Counted from the first letter of the stretch, positions 18,201 to 26,455 are shown. The stretch: 64,000 nt of DNA from Pseudomonas viridiflava (GCF_900582625.1 NZ_UTIQ01000084.1:62001-126000); one strand, 5' to 3'. Notes: generated by a model not told the origin, from the letters alone. Numbers and translations: made by a program.

Positions 18201-20114
18201 GTGCGGCTGAACATTGTGCGGATGTGCCTGTATGCCTTGTTGACCGTGTGCGCTGTCCACGCGTCGGCTGCGGCGCCCATGCTGCTCGACCGCAGCAGCA
18301 GCGGCCAGTCGCTGAACGGCCAGATTGAGCTGCTCGAAGATGTCGGCGCCACGCTGAACATTGCCGACATGGCCAAGCCCGACATCCAACAGCGCTTCGT
18401 GCCAGCCAATGGTAAAGCCAGCGTCGGTCAGAGCCGCAACCCGTGGTGGATCAAAGTCACCCTGCAACGGCGCAGTGACGCGCCGGCGCTGTGGTGGCTG
18501 GAGATCGGTTCTGTCACCCAGCTGAATATGCAGCTCTATTTGCCCGGCCCGCACACCAGTTGGCAGCAGCGCCAGAGCGGCGAAGTGGTGAATTACGCCG
18601 AAGGTCGCGACTACCCGTACCGCCGCACGTTGTTCAAGCTGCCTGAGCTGGGCGACGAACCGCTAACCTTTTATTTGCGCAGCTACGACCCGGCGGGCAA
18701 TTCGTTTCCGCTGAAGGTCTGGCAGCTCGATGATTTGAGCCAACTGGCCGCCACCGAAAACATCGGCCTGGGGCTTATCTACGGGATCATCACGGCGCTG
18801 CTGCTGTACAACCTGTTTATCTTCTTCAGCCTGCGCGACGCGGCTTACTTCTGGTACGTGCTCGCAACCGGCGGCGCCCTGCTGTTTATCGTCAGCATGA
18901 CCGGCCACGGCTTCCAATACCTGTGGCCCAACCACCCGGTTCCGGTGTGGCTCGACCGCATTGTGTTGCCCTCGCTGTGGGGCATTTTCGCCACGCGCTT
19001 TACCCAAACGCTGATGCAGACCAAGCGCTATGTGCGCTGGGCCCATCACCTGCTGAACCTGGCGTGCGTGGTGTACGTGGTGGCGATTGCGCTGGACGTT
19101 GCCGGCCAGCGTGGCACGGCGGCATGGATTATTGCGCTGCTGTCGTTCACCAGCATTCCGGCGGCCTTGGGCGCGGCGTTTATCCGTTGGCGGCAGCATT
19201 ACTTCCCGGCGCTGCTTTATCTCTGCGGCTACGGCCTGATTCTGGGCAGCACCGGCTTGCTGCTGCTACGCACGACGGGCGTGGTGCAACCGGCTGGCTG
19301 GAATGCGTACGTATTTCCGCTGGCGGTGGCGGCGGAGTCGATTTTGTTTTCCTTCGCCCTCGCCTACCGCATCCAGACCCTCAAGCAAGACCGCTCCACA
19401 GCGCTGCAACAAGCCGACCGCGAGAAGACCGCGCGCTTGTCGCAGATACAAGCCAGCGCCGACGAGCTTCAGCGTGCCGTGGAAGTGCGTACCGCCGAAC
19501 TGGCCCAGGCCAACCAGCAACTGCGCGAACGCGAACAGGCGCTGCAACACGCCGCCTTTCACGACCCGCTAACCGACCTGCCCAACCGCCGCTACCTGAT
19601 TGAGCGTGTGGAAACCGCGCTGGCCGACGCCAGCCGCCGTCACGAGTCTGTGGCGCTGCTGTTGGTGGACCTCGACCACTTCAAACCGATCAACGACCGC
19701 CACGGCCACGACGCCGGCGACCTGATGCTGCGCACCATCGGCCAGCGCCTGCGCGAGCATGTGCGCAGCAATGACATGGTGGCGCGATTGGGTGGCGACG
19801 AATTCGCCATCGTCATCAGCGGCCCGGAAGCCGAGCAGCACGCGCAGGAAATTGCTGTGCGCTTGCTGAGCGAATTGGCCAAGCCGGTGCTGTATGGCGC
19901 GAACAATCTGGCGGTGACCATCAGTATTGGGGCGGCGCTGTTTCCGCAACATGCCAAGCAATTCGCTGGTTTGTACAAAGCTGCGGACGAAGCGCTGTAT
20001 CAGGCCAAGAGCCAGGGCCGTTCTGGCTGCATCATTCGCGGCAAGGATGGCTCGCTGACGCCGGAGCAGTGCCTGTTTCTGGATGTACTGCAGGTGCCGA
20101 CGGGGTTGGTGTAA
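18201..20114 (+). CDS. nicD: 7TMR-DISM membrane diguanylate cyclase (NicD-like)
   Basis: A 637-residue inner-membrane sensor predicted to make cyclic-di-GMP. Order: N-terminal signal segment (about 1-28), periplasmic 7TMR-DISM extracellular domain (30-180, with WWIKVTLQRR and LYLPGPHTSW), seven transmembrane helices (about 190-395), a coiled coil (400-460) and a GGDEF domain. GGDEF is intact at 531-535 and an RxxD inhibitory site (RSND) sits exactly five residues before it. The start is GTG 18201, with AAGGAG seven bases upstream; the longer frame lacks a ribosome site. Its place beside alr and ygiQ matches P. aeruginosa PA4929, NicD, a glutamate-responsive dispersal cyclase; the same ligand here is inference. 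Confidence 0.87.
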   Translation: MRLNIVRMCLYALLTVCAVHASAAAPMLLDRSSSGQSLNGQIELLEDVGATLNIADMAKPDIQQRFVPANGKASVGQSRNPWWIKVTLQRRSDAPALWWLEIGSVTQLNMQLYLPGPHTSWQQRQSGEVVNYAEGRDYPYRRTLFKLPELGDEPLTFYLRSYDPAGNSFPLKVWQLDDLSQLAATENIGLGLIYGIITALLLYNLFIFFSLRDAAYFWYVLATGGALLFIVSMTGHGFQYLWPNHPVPVWLDRIVLPSLWGIFATRFTQTLMQTKRYVRWAHHLLNLACVVYVVAIALDVAGQRGTAAWIIALLSFTSIPAALGAAFIRWRQHYFPALLYLCGYGLILGSTGLLLLRTTGVVQPAGWNAYVFPLAVAAESILFSFALAYRIQTLKQDRSTALQQADREKTARLSQIQASADELQRAVEVRTAELAQANQQLREREQALQHAAFHDPLTDLPNRRYLIERVETALADASRRHESVALLLVDLDHFKPINDRHGHDAGDLMLRTIGQRLREHVRSNDMVARLGGDEFAIVISGPEAEQHAQEIAVRLLSELAKPVLYGANNLAVTISIGAALFPQHAKQFAGLYKAADEALYQAKSQGRSGCIIRGKDGSLTPEQCLFLDVLQVPTGLV

Positions 20115-20118
20115 GCGG

Positions 20119-20170
20119 TCGGCTAGCCGCGCTGCTGTTCAAGAGCATCGCGGCTGAAGCCGCTCCTACA
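20119..20170. repeat. REP-like palindrome, degraded left arm
   Basis: GCATCGCGGCTGAAGCCGCT followed by CCTAC (20145-20169) is the conserved right arm. The left part (CGGCTAGCCGCGCTGCTG) matches poorly. It lies between the converging GGDEF and alr genes. Confidence 0.7.
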
Positions 20171-20179
20171 GGGGCGGGG

Positions 20180-21253
20180 TTAGTTGTGATAGCGGCGCGG
20201 CACGCGGCCGGTGACTTTGGTTAGCAATTCGTAGCCAATGCTGCCGCAGCGTTGTGCCAGTTCATCCACGGGCAATTGCGCGCCCCACAATTCCACCGCA
20301 TCGCCCAGCTGCGCGCTGGGCACGTCCGTTAGGTCGATGCTGAGCATGTCCATCGACACCCTGCCCGCCAACGGCACGCGCTGGCCGCGCACCACCACTT
20401 CGGTGCCGGGCGGTGCGTGACGCGGGTAGCCGTCGGCGTAGCCGCAGCTGACGGTGCCGATCAGCGAGGGCCGCTGGGCGATCCAGCTGGCGCCATAGCC
20501 CACGCTTTCGCCGGCTGGCACCTCTCGCAGGGCGATCACCTGTGCGGTGAGCGTCATGACCGGCCGCAATCCCAACTCCTTGGCGCTGAGCTCGGCAAAC
20601 GGCGTGGCGCCGTAGAGCATGATGCCGGGGCGCTGCCAGTCCATATGCGCGGCGGGAATGGTCAGCAGCGCGGCGGAATTGGCCAGCGAGCGCTGGTCGA
20701 AATCGATATCTAGCAGACTCAAAAACTGTTCGACCTGCTGCTCGTTCAGCTCATGGCCGCGCTCGTCGGCACAGGCGAAATGGCCGAGCAGATTGAGTTC
20801 GGCCACGTTCGCGGTGCCTGCCAGACGGCCATGCCATTCGCGCAGCTCAGCGGCCGAGAAACCCAGACGATGCATGCCGCTGTCGAGCTTCAGCCACACG
20901 TTCAGCGGCTGCGACAAGGCTGCTGACATCAGCGCCTCGGCCTGGGCGGCGTTGTGCACCGCGACGTCCAGATTTAACGCGGCGGCCTGCTGGTATTCAG
21001 CCGGCTCGAAACACCCTTCCAGCAGCAACACGAGCGCCTGCGCATTTACCTCGCGGACGGCTTGCGCCTCTTCCAGGCAGCACACTGCGAAGCCGTCAGC
21101 GTCCTCCAGCGCAGCGACCACTTCGCGCACGCCATGGCCGTACGCGTTGGCTTTGACCACCGCGAACGCCTGCCGCCCCGGTGCGCAGCGATGGGCGACG
21201 GCATAGTTATGGCGCAGGGCGGCGAGGTTCACGGTGGCGAATAACGGACGCAT
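20180..21253 (-). CDS. alr: Alanine racemase
   Basis: PLP-dependent enzyme giving D-alanine for peptidoglycan. At 357 residues it is of normal length. Lys34 in VVKANAYGHG forms the Schiff base, and Tyr253 in SVGYGASW is the second catalytic base from the partner subunit. An N-terminal TIM barrel and a C-terminal beta domain (VVVRGQRVPLAGRVSMDML) follow the family. It lies on the same strand as dnaB, as in other pseudomonads, but here the VOC and WYL-regulator genes lie between them on the opposite strand. A catabolic DadX role is less likely because no dadA is adjacent. Confidence 0.95.
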   Translation of the reverse strand: MRPLFATVNLAALRHNYAVAHRCAPGRQAFAVVKANAYGHGVREVVAALEDADGFAVCCLEEAQAVREVNAQALVLLLEGCFEPAEYQQAAALNLDVAVHNAAQAEALMSAALSQPLNVWLKLDSGMHRLGFSAAELREWHGRLAGTANVAELNLLGHFACADERGHELNEQQVEQFLSLLDIDFDQRSLANSAALLTIPAAHMDWQRPGIMLYGATPFAELSAKELGLRPVMTLTAQVIALREVPAGESVGYGASWIAQRPSLIGTVSCGYADGYPRHAPPGTEVVVRGQRVPLAGRVSMDMLSIDLTDVPSAQLGDAVELWGAQLPVDELAQRCGSIGYELLTKVTGRVPRRYHN

Positions 21254-21320
21254 GGCAGGCTCGACGGCATGGAAAAAGGGACGGCAGTTTAGCCCAGCAC
21301 GGCGCAGAAATATCGGCGCA

Positions 21321-21348
21321 GGCTACTGACAGAATGCTGTCAGTAGCC
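21321..21348. promoter_or_regulatory. Perfect 12-bp palindrome, probable operator of the VOC/WYL-regulator pair
   Basis: GGCTACTGACAG-AATG-CTGTCAGTAGCC is a perfect inverted repeat 85 bp upstream of the VOC start and 68 bp upstream of the alr start. It has no T run. Its symmetry and place between divergent genes suit a dimeric helix-turn-helix regulator, most simply the WYL-type protein encoded at 21851. This is inference. Confidence 0.6.
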
Positions 21349-21432
21349 CCCTCGTAAAGTGGCGGCCAGCAGCATGCAACGGCAACCCGCCGACGGCTGC
21401 AGACTCCCTCAATACGCCAAGGAATGAATGCT

Positions 21433-21798
21433 ATGAATGCCGTGAACTGGTTTGAACTCTACGTCAGCGACTTCGACCGTGCCCACACCTTCTACCAGCG
21501 CGCGCTGGATATCGAGATGCCGATTGTCGATGGGCCGATGTCGCGCATGGGCATTTTCCCCGGCGAAGAAAACGGCGGCGTCGGCGGCTGCGTGTGTGCG
21601 ATGGCAGGCATGCATCCGGGCACCGGCGGCACGCGCGTTTACCTCAATGTGGAAGGCCAACTCGACGCCGTGCTGGACCGTGTTCCGAACGCTGGCGGCG
21701 TCATCCTGCAGCCCCGCACCGAGATCGCGCCACACGGGTTCATTGCCTTGATTAAAGACAGTGAAGGCAATAGCGTTGGGCTGCACAGCGTGTCCTGA
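21433..21798 (+). CDS. VOC-family (glyoxalase/dioxygenase superfamily) protein
   Basis: A 121-residue single-domain protein with the vicinal oxygen chelate fold: MNAVNWFELYVSDFDRAHTF at the start and a C-terminal FIALIKDSEGNSVGLHS segment with a metal-type Glu in the last strand. The first-strand metal position is Glu (WFELYV), typical of uncharacterised members of COG3324 type. ATG 21433 is preferred to ATG 21424 since AAGGA sits nine bases before it. It is followed after 52 bp by a WYL regulator on the same strand, a pairing often seen for VOC genes, so regulator-controlled expression is likely. Substrate unknown. Confidence 0.83.
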   Translation: MNAVNWFELYVSDFDRAHTFYQRALDIEMPIVDGPMSRMGIFPGEENGGVGGCVCAMAGMHPGTGGTRVYLNVEGQLDAVLDRVPNAGGVILQPRTEIAPHGFIALIKDSEGNSVGLHSVS

Positions 21799-21807
21799 TT
21801 TTTAAAC

Positions 21808-21832
21808 GCATCGCGGCTTCGGCCGCGATGGC
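21808..21832. repeat. Short REP-core hairpin
   Basis: GCATCGCGGC-TTCG-GCCGCGATGGC: the core of the REP-like family reduced to a compact UUCG-type hairpin, ten bases past the VOC stop codon. It may weaken transcription between the VOC gene and the regulator. Confidence 0.6.
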
Positions 21833-21850
21833 CCACCACCGAGACCAGCC

Positions 21851-22552
21851 ATGAGACGCGCCGACCGCCTTTTCCAGATCGTGCAGTTCTTGCGCAGCCG
21901 CCGCCTGACCACAGCGCAGTGGCTGGCCGAACGGCTGCAGGTGTCGGTGCGCACGATCTACCGCGACATTCAGGATTTATCGCTCTCCGGCGTGCCGCTG
22001 GAGGGCGAAGCGGGCGTTGGCTATGTGCTGCGCCAGCCCATGGATTTGCCGCCGCTGATGTTCGAGCGCGAGGAGATCGAAGCGCTGATGATCGGCGCCA
22101 AAATGGTCAAAGCCTGGGCCGACCCGGCCCTGCAACGGGCGGCCGAATCGGCACTGGCGAAAATCCACAGCGTGCTGCCGGGCGATTTGCGCAGCGAGCT
22201 CAATCGCCACAACCTGTTCGCCCCCGAAACCAACCTGTACCCCGTGCACTGGCTCGGCCAACTGCGCCTCGCCATCCGCCAGCAACGCAAGCTGCAACTG
22301 AGCTACAAAGACGAAAAAGGCCAGAGCAGCGAACGCTGCATCTGGCCTTTGGGGCTGTTCTTTTGGGGGCAGACCTGGACGCTCTGCAGCTGGTGCGAAC
22401 TGCGCGGCGACTTTCGTAATTTCCGGGTTGATCGGCTGGATACCTTGACCGATACCGATGAGCACTTTGAATGCAGCGACGGGCAGCGGCTTGAGGATTA
22501 TTTAGCGCCGTATGTGGACGCGGATTTTATGGCGCCGCGTTACAAGGCGTAG
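21851..22552 (+). CDS. YafY-type transcriptional regulator (HTH_11 + WYL)
   Basis: A 233-residue regulator. Residues 1-60 are a winged helix-turn-helix (ADRLFQIVQFLRSRRLTTAQ, then VSVRTIYRDIQDLSLSGVPL). The C-terminal half is a WYL-type ligand-sensing domain, with IWPLGLFFWGQTWTLCSW in place of the canonical WYL strand and FRNFRVDRL after it. It follows the VOC gene, and the palindrome at 21321-21348 is a plausible operator for it. Members of this family sense small ligands or nucleic acids; nothing here identifies the signal. Confidence 0.85.
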   Translation: MRRADRLFQIVQFLRSRRLTTAQWLAERLQVSVRTIYRDIQDLSLSGVPLEGEAGVGYVLRQPMDLPPLMFEREEIEALMIGAKMVKAWADPALQRAAESALAKIHSVLPGDLRSELNRHNLFAPETNLYPVHWLGQLRLAIRQQRKLQLSYKDEKGQSSERCIWPLGLFFWGQTWTLCSWCELRGDFRNFRVDRLDTLTDTDEHFECSDGQRLEDYLAPYVDADFMAPRYKA

Positions 22553-22571
22553 GGGTGGTTTTGCGGTGAAT

Positions 22572-22605
22572 GTTGGGCTTCGCTGTGCTCAACCCAACCT
22601 ACTGC
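22572..22605. repeat. Small hairpin repeat (TTGGGCTTCGCTGTGCTCAACCCAA)
   Basis: GTTGGGCTTCGC-TGT-GCTCAACCCAAC forms an imperfect hairpin just past the WYL-regulator stop. Sequences of this type recur between genes of pseudomonads. It could terminate the regulator transcript, though no T run follows directly. Confidence 0.5.
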
Positions 22606-22635
22606 TTTTGACGCAATTTTGGCGAGACCGTAGCG

Positions 22636-22730
22636 AGCGGCGTTCTGGCAAGGAGCCCGGAGCACAGCGCCCGGAGTGGGCTGGAGCCCATGAGGACGCG
22701 AGCACCGCGCGACGCGGCCAGAACGTCGCG
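22636..22730. repeat. Structured GC-rich intergenic element, unknown
   Basis: GCG-CGTTCTGGC on the left pairs with GCCAGAACGTCGC on the right (about 22638-22648 with 22717-22729), enclosing further complementary blocks such as GAGCCCGG with CCGGAGTGGGCT. It fills the gap between the converging WYL-regulator and dnaB genes and ends ten bases before the dnaB stop. Frames crossing it (for example 22512-22736) look artefactual. It could be a bidirectional terminator or a repeated element. Confidence 0.4.
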
Positions 22731-22738
22731 CAGTAGGT

Positions 22739-24136
22739 CTACTCGTCGTCGTCGAAGTTGTAGCTGCCGGGGGCTAGATTCTCGAATCTTGTGTATTTGC
22801 CCAAAAACGCGAGTCGAATAAAACCAATCGGACCGTTCCGCTGCTTGCCGATGATGATTTCGGCGACGCCTTTGTGTTCGGTTTCGGGGTGATAGACCTC
22901 GTCCCGGTACACGAACATGATTACGTCGGCGTCTTGCTCGATGGCGCCGGATTCGCGCAAGTCCGAGTTCACTGGGCGCTTGTTGGGGCGTTGTTCCAGG
23001 GAGCGGTTGAGCTGCGACAGCGCGACCACGGGGCAGTTAAATTCCTTGGCCAGGGCTTTCAAGGAACGGGAAATTTCCGAGATCTCGTTGGTACGGTTGT
23101 CGCCGCTGGAGCCTGGAATCTGCATAAGTTGCAGGTAGTCGATCATGATCAGGCCGACGTCGCCGTGTTCACGCACCAGACGACGGGTTCGCGCACGCAT
23201 TTCCGAAGGGCTGATGCCGGCCGTGTCGTCGATAAAAAGCTTACGGTCGTTGAGCAGGTTGACCGCCGAGGTCAGGCGCGGCCAGTCGTCATCGTCGAGC
23301 TGACCGGAACGCACTTTGGTCTGGTCGATACGACCGAGGGAGGACAGCATACGCATCATCAGCGATTCGCCTGGCATCTCGAGCGAGTACACCAGAATCA
23401 CCTTGTCGCTGCGCAGTACGGCGTTTTCCACCAGGTTCATGGCGAAGGTGGTTTTACCCATCGACGGACGACCGGCGACGATGATCAGGTCCGAGGGCTG
23501 CAGGCCGCTGGTTTTGTCGTCGAGGTCGGTGAAGCCGGTCGACAGACCGGTGATGCCTTCGCCGGTATTGAACAGCTCGTCGATGCGGTCGATGGCTTTG
23601 GTCAGCAGCGCGTTCACGCCCACCGGGCCACCGGTTTTCGGCCGGGCCTCGGCGATCTGGAAGATCTGCCGTTCGGCTTCATCGAGAATTTCGGCAGCTT
23701 GCCGGCCTTGGGGGTTGAAGGCGCTGTCGGCGATTTCGGTGCTGATGCCGATCAACTGGCGCAATGTGGCGCGCTCACGAACGATCTGCGCATAGGCCTT
23801 GATGTTGGCCACCGACGGGGTGTTTTTCGCCAGCTCGCCGAGGTACGCCAGACCACCGGTTTGCGAGGTCTGGCCTTCTTTGTCGAGCTGCTCGGATAGC
23901 GTGACGACGTCGAACGGCGAGTTTTGGTCGGCCAGCTTGGCGATGGCGCGGAAAATCAGGCGGTGGTCATGGCGATAGAAGTCACCGTCCGAAACCTGGT
24001 CCAGCACCCGCTCCCAGGCGTTATTGTCGAGCATCAAACCACCGAGCACGGCCTGTTCGGCCTCGATGGAATGGGGCGGGACCTTTAGCGCAGCGGTTTG
24101 CAGGTCGAACTGTTCGGGATCGGAAATATCGTTCAT
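22739..24136 (-). CDS. dnaB: Replicative DNA helicase DnaB
   Basis: Hexameric 5'-3' helicase of the replisome. The 465-residue protein has the N-terminal helical domain (VPPHSIEAEQAVLGGLML), a linker and the RecA-like core with Walker A GRPSMGKT (222-229), Walker B VGLIMIDYLQLM and the LSQLNRSLEQR segment. The ATG at 24136 (MNDISDPEQ) is chosen over an in-frame GTG at 24142. No intein or insertion interrupts it. It lies downstream of rplI on the same strand, separated by a strong hairpin, so it may have its own promoter or depend on readthrough. Confidence 0.97.
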   Translation of the reverse strand: MNDISDPEQFDLQTAALKVPPHSIEAEQAVLGGLMLDNNAWERVLDQVSDGDFYRHDHRLIFRAIAKLADQNSPFDVVTLSEQLDKEGQTSQTGGLAYLGELAKNTPSVANIKAYAQIVRERATLRQLIGISTEIADSAFNPQGRQAAEILDEAERQIFQIAEARPKTGGPVGVNALLTKAIDRIDELFNTGEGITGLSTGFTDLDDKTSGLQPSDLIIVAGRPSMGKTTFAMNLVENAVLRSDKVILVYSLEMPGESLMMRMLSSLGRIDQTKVRSGQLDDDDWPRLTSAVNLLNDRKLFIDDTAGISPSEMRARTRRLVREHGDVGLIMIDYLQLMQIPGSSGDNRTNEISEISRSLKALAKEFNCPVVALSQLNRSLEQRPNKRPVNSDLRESGAIEQDADVIMFVYRDEVYHPETEHKGVAEIIIGKQRNGPIGFIRLAFLGKYTRFENLAPGSYNFDDDE

Positions 24137-24183
24137 GGCCACACGGAATCAGGAATGCAAAACAGGGAATACAGAAAGACAAA

Positions 24184-24213
24184 GGGCACGATCTGCGAGT
24201 GCAGATCGTGCCC
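24184..24213 (-). terminator. Strong hairpin between rplI and dnaB
   Basis: GGGCACGATCTGC-GAGT-GCAGATCGTGCCC is a perfect 13-bp stem. On the minus strand it is followed by TTTGTCTTTCTGT, a T-rich but interrupted tract, 44 bp past the rplI stop. It probably ends or attenuates the ribosomal operon before dnaB. Confidence 0.75.
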
Positions 24214-24257
24214 GATGTAAACCGCTCACACCAGAGGGGCGGGGCGATTGGCGTTAC

Positions 24258-24704
24258 TTAAGCAGCTACCACGACAACGCGGACAGTGGCTTCAACGTCG
24301 GAGTGCAGGTGCACCGCTACGTCGAATTCGCCCACGTTACGGATGGTACCGTTCGGCAGACGCACTTCCGATTTAGCCACTTCCACGCCAGAGGCGGTCA
24401 GGGCGTCGGCGATGTCGTGAGTACCGATGGAACCGAACAGCTTGCCTTCATCACCAGCGGTGGCAGTGATGGTCACTTCCAGCTCAGCCAGTTGAGCAGC
24501 ACGAGCTTCAGCCGAAGCTTTCTTCTCGGCAGCCAGTTTTTCCAGCTCTGCACGACGCTCTTCGAACGCAGCAACGTTCGCAGCGGTAGCGGCAGTTGCT
24601 TTGCCTTGCGGCAGCAGGAAGTTACGGCCGTAACCAGCCTTAACATTCACTTTGTCGCCCAGGTTGCCCAGGTTGGCGATTTTTTCCAGCAGGATGACTT
24701 CCAT
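24258..24704 (-). CDS. rplI: 50S ribosomal protein L9
   Basis: A 148-residue ribosomal protein binding 23S rRNA near the L1 stalk. [20 protein letters not shown] and [13 protein letters not shown] are the rRNA-binding N-domain; a long central helix ([20 protein letters not shown]) and a C-terminal domain follow. It is the last ribosomal gene of the rpsF-rpsR-DUF2232-rplI unit, starting 21 bp past the DUF2232 stop, with AAGAGGTAAG just before its ATG. Confidence 0.98.
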   Translation of the reverse strand: MEVILLEKIANLGNLGDKVNVKAGYGRNFLLPQGKATAATAANVAAFEERRAELEKLAAEKKASAEARAAQLAELEVTITATAGDEGKLFGSIGTHDIADALTASGVEVAKSEVRLPNGTIRNVGEFDVAVHLHSDVEATVRVVVVAA

Positions 24705-24725
24705 TTGGGTCTTACCTCTTAACTT

Positions 24726-25616
24726 TTAACCTTCACCGTTCGCGGGGCCGGCACCGTTGCGTGCGTGGCGTCCGCGAAAATCAATCAGACTGTCGACAAT
24801 GGCCAGGGCCACCAGTAACGGATAAATCAGCTGCATAAAGAGCAGCAGGCCTATATACATCCCGACCAGCCAGAACTTGCCCAGTCGCCCTACAAACACC
24901 AGCCCATGCAACAAGGCCAATCCTGCAAACGCCAGCGGTACGCTGCACAGCGGTGTAAGCATGGCCAATTGCGGTCCAATATTCGGACCTAGCAGCATGC
25001 ACACCAACAGCCCCATCGCCAACGCTGGCGGCAGTCGCAACGCCCGAAACTCGAGCCCGAAACCCCCAGGGTTGTACAACGCAGCCTGCCAATAACGCCC
25101 AAGAATCAGGCACAGCAGACTGACGATTTGCAGCACAGACGCCAGCAATCCAGTCAGCACCGGCACTAGCAAGGCATCCAGTCGAGCCCGCTCTTCCACC
25201 GGCAATTGCTGGTGGAGCTCCCCGAGGGCCTGCGGCAGGAGTTTCTGCAACTCCGCCGCCACCGCTTCGAGAAATTCACGGTACTGCGTACCCAATACCA
25301 AACCGAACACCAGGCCCAAAGCCACGCTACACAACAGCACCCGGTTCCATGACCCACCAGCGCGCAACACCAACGCCAGCCCCAGCGCGCCCAGCAACAC
25401 CAACAAGGTGCGCGGTTCGCCGAAGTACCACCAGACAAACGCCGGCAGGAGAGCCCAAACCAGAACGCCAGCAGCGTCCTTCAAACCACGCCGCAGGAGC
25501 ACAAGGCAACCTGCAGCAGCACTCAACCAGAACAACAGCGGCAATGCCGCACTACCCACCACCACAAGAGTGGCTTGCATGCGACCGCGCATGATGAACT
25601 CAGCAACTGCGCGCAT
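24726..25616 (-). CDS. DUF2232 multi-pass membrane protein
   Basis: A 296-residue inner-membrane protein with about eight hydrophobic segments (for example LLFWLSAAAGCLVLL, LLVLLGALGLALVL, LLLFMQLIYPLLVALAIV) and a basic C-terminal tail. DUF2232 proteins between rpsR and rplI are a regular feature of pseudomonads and related gammaproteobacteria, and their role is unknown; in Gram-positives a relative (YybS) sits at the same locus. The central stretch LQKLLPQALGELHQQLPVEE is a soluble, probably helical loop. The start is the ATG at 25616; ATG 25592 or 25580 are in-frame alternatives. Confidence 0.85.
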   Translation of the reverse strand: MRAVAEFIMRGRMQATLVVVGSAALPLLFWLSAAAGCLVLLRRGLKDAAGVLVWALLPAFVWWYFGEPRTLLVLLGALGLALVLRAGGSWNRVLLCSVALGLVFGLVLGTQYREFLEAVAAELQKLLPQALGELHQQLPVEERARLDALLVPVLTGLLASVLQIVSLLCLILGRYWQAALYNPGGFGLEFRALRLPPALAMGLLVCMLLGPNIGPQLAMLTPLCSVPLAFAGLALLHGLVFVGRLGKFWLVGMYIGLLLFMQLIYPLLVALAIVDSLIDFRGRHARNGAGPANGEG

Positions 25617-25652
25617 GCGATTTATCCCTTACTACGTATCGACCTTCCGGTC

Positions 25653-25883
25653 TCAGCGGCCGTGGCTGTCGGTGTAGGCGAGCAGGGCCAGGAAGCGGGC
25701 GCGCTTGATAGCGGTGGCCAGCTGACGCTGATAACGAGCCTTGGTACCGGTGATACGGCTTGGAACGATTTTGCCGGTTTCAGAAACGTAGGCTTTCAGA
25801 GTGTTGAGATCTTTGTAGTCGATCTCCTTCACATCTTCAGCGGTGAAACGGCAGAATTTACGACGACGGAAGAAACGTGCCAT
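25653..25883 (-). CDS. rpsR: 30S ribosomal protein S18
   Basis: A 76-residue basic protein that pairs with S6 on the 30S platform. [20 protein letters not shown] and [20 protein letters not shown] are family-typical. It lies 28 bp downstream of rpsF in the same operon, with GGAGCCAATCTC before the ATG. Confidence 0.98.
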
Positions 25884-25911
25884 GAGATTGGCTCCTCAAT
25901 AGATCCGTGGA

Positions 25912-26337
25912 TTACTCGTCAGCGTTATCGCTGTCGCTGTTGTCGTTGTCATCGTTGTCGCCATCGATGGAATCGGCTTCAGGACGGTCACGACGCTCGC
26001 GGCGCTCGCTGCGGTTTTCTTCAGCCTTGAGCATCTCGGACTGGCCAGTTACGGCTTCGTCGCGACGGATGACAAGGTTACGGATCACGGCATCGTTGTA
26101 GCGGAAGTTGTCTTCCAGCTCAGCCAGGGCTTTGCCGGTGCACTCAACGTTCAGCATCACGTAGTGAGCCTTGTGAACATTGTTGATTGCGTAGGCCAAT
26201 TGACGACGGCCCCAGTCTTCCAGGCGGTGAATTTTGCCGCCGTCTTCTTCGATCAGCTTGGTGTAACGCTCAACCATGCCGCCGACTTGCTCGCTCTGGT
26301 CCGGGTGAACCAGAAAGATGATTTCGTAATGACGCAT
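25912..26337 (-). CDS. rpsF: 30S ribosomal protein S6
   Basis: A 141-residue protein with the S6 ferredoxin-like fold ([40 protein letters not shown]). It ends in an unusual Asp/Asn-rich tail (about 115-141, with [13 protein letters not shown]) rather than the glutamates to which RimK adds residues in E. coli; pseudomonad S6 tails are generally acidic. It starts the rpsF-rpsR-DUF2232-rplI operon, with AAGGAG six bases before ATG. The S6-S18 complex is known in many bacteria to bind its own leader RNA as a repressor. Confidence 0.98.
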   Translation of the reverse strand: MRHYEIIFLVHPDQSEQVGGMVERYTKLIEEDGGKIHRLEDWGRRQLAYAINNVHKAHYVMLNVECTGKALAELEDNFRYNDAVIRNLVIRRDEAVTGQSEMLKAEENRSERRERRDRPEADSIDGDNDDNDNSDSDNADE

Positions 26338-26340
26338 AAA

Positions 26341-26400
26341 TGCTCCTTACGGGTTGTAGCCTGCCGCTTAGCGCGGTCAGACAAGGAGTGAATGACACTG
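26341..26400 (-). promoter_or_regulatory. Possible S6:S18-binding leader RNA of rpsF
   Basis: The 60 bases before rpsF on the minus strand include ACCGC-GCTAA-GCGGCAGGC, a hairpin with a CCG stretch, then AACCCGTAAGGAGC with the ribosome site. S6:S18 autoregulatory leaders with a conserved CCG element are widespread, so one is expected here. I could not fit the published consensus exactly. Confidence 0.3.
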
Positions 26401-26455
26401 TTAGCTCACCAGACAAAAGGGCACGTATGCGCCTGCCGTCACGGCAAGGGGCGCA

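Noticed and set aside
22512..22736. 74-codon frame after the WYL regulator
   Set aside because: It overlaps the end of the regulator gene and runs through palindromic non-coding DNA; no ribosome site.
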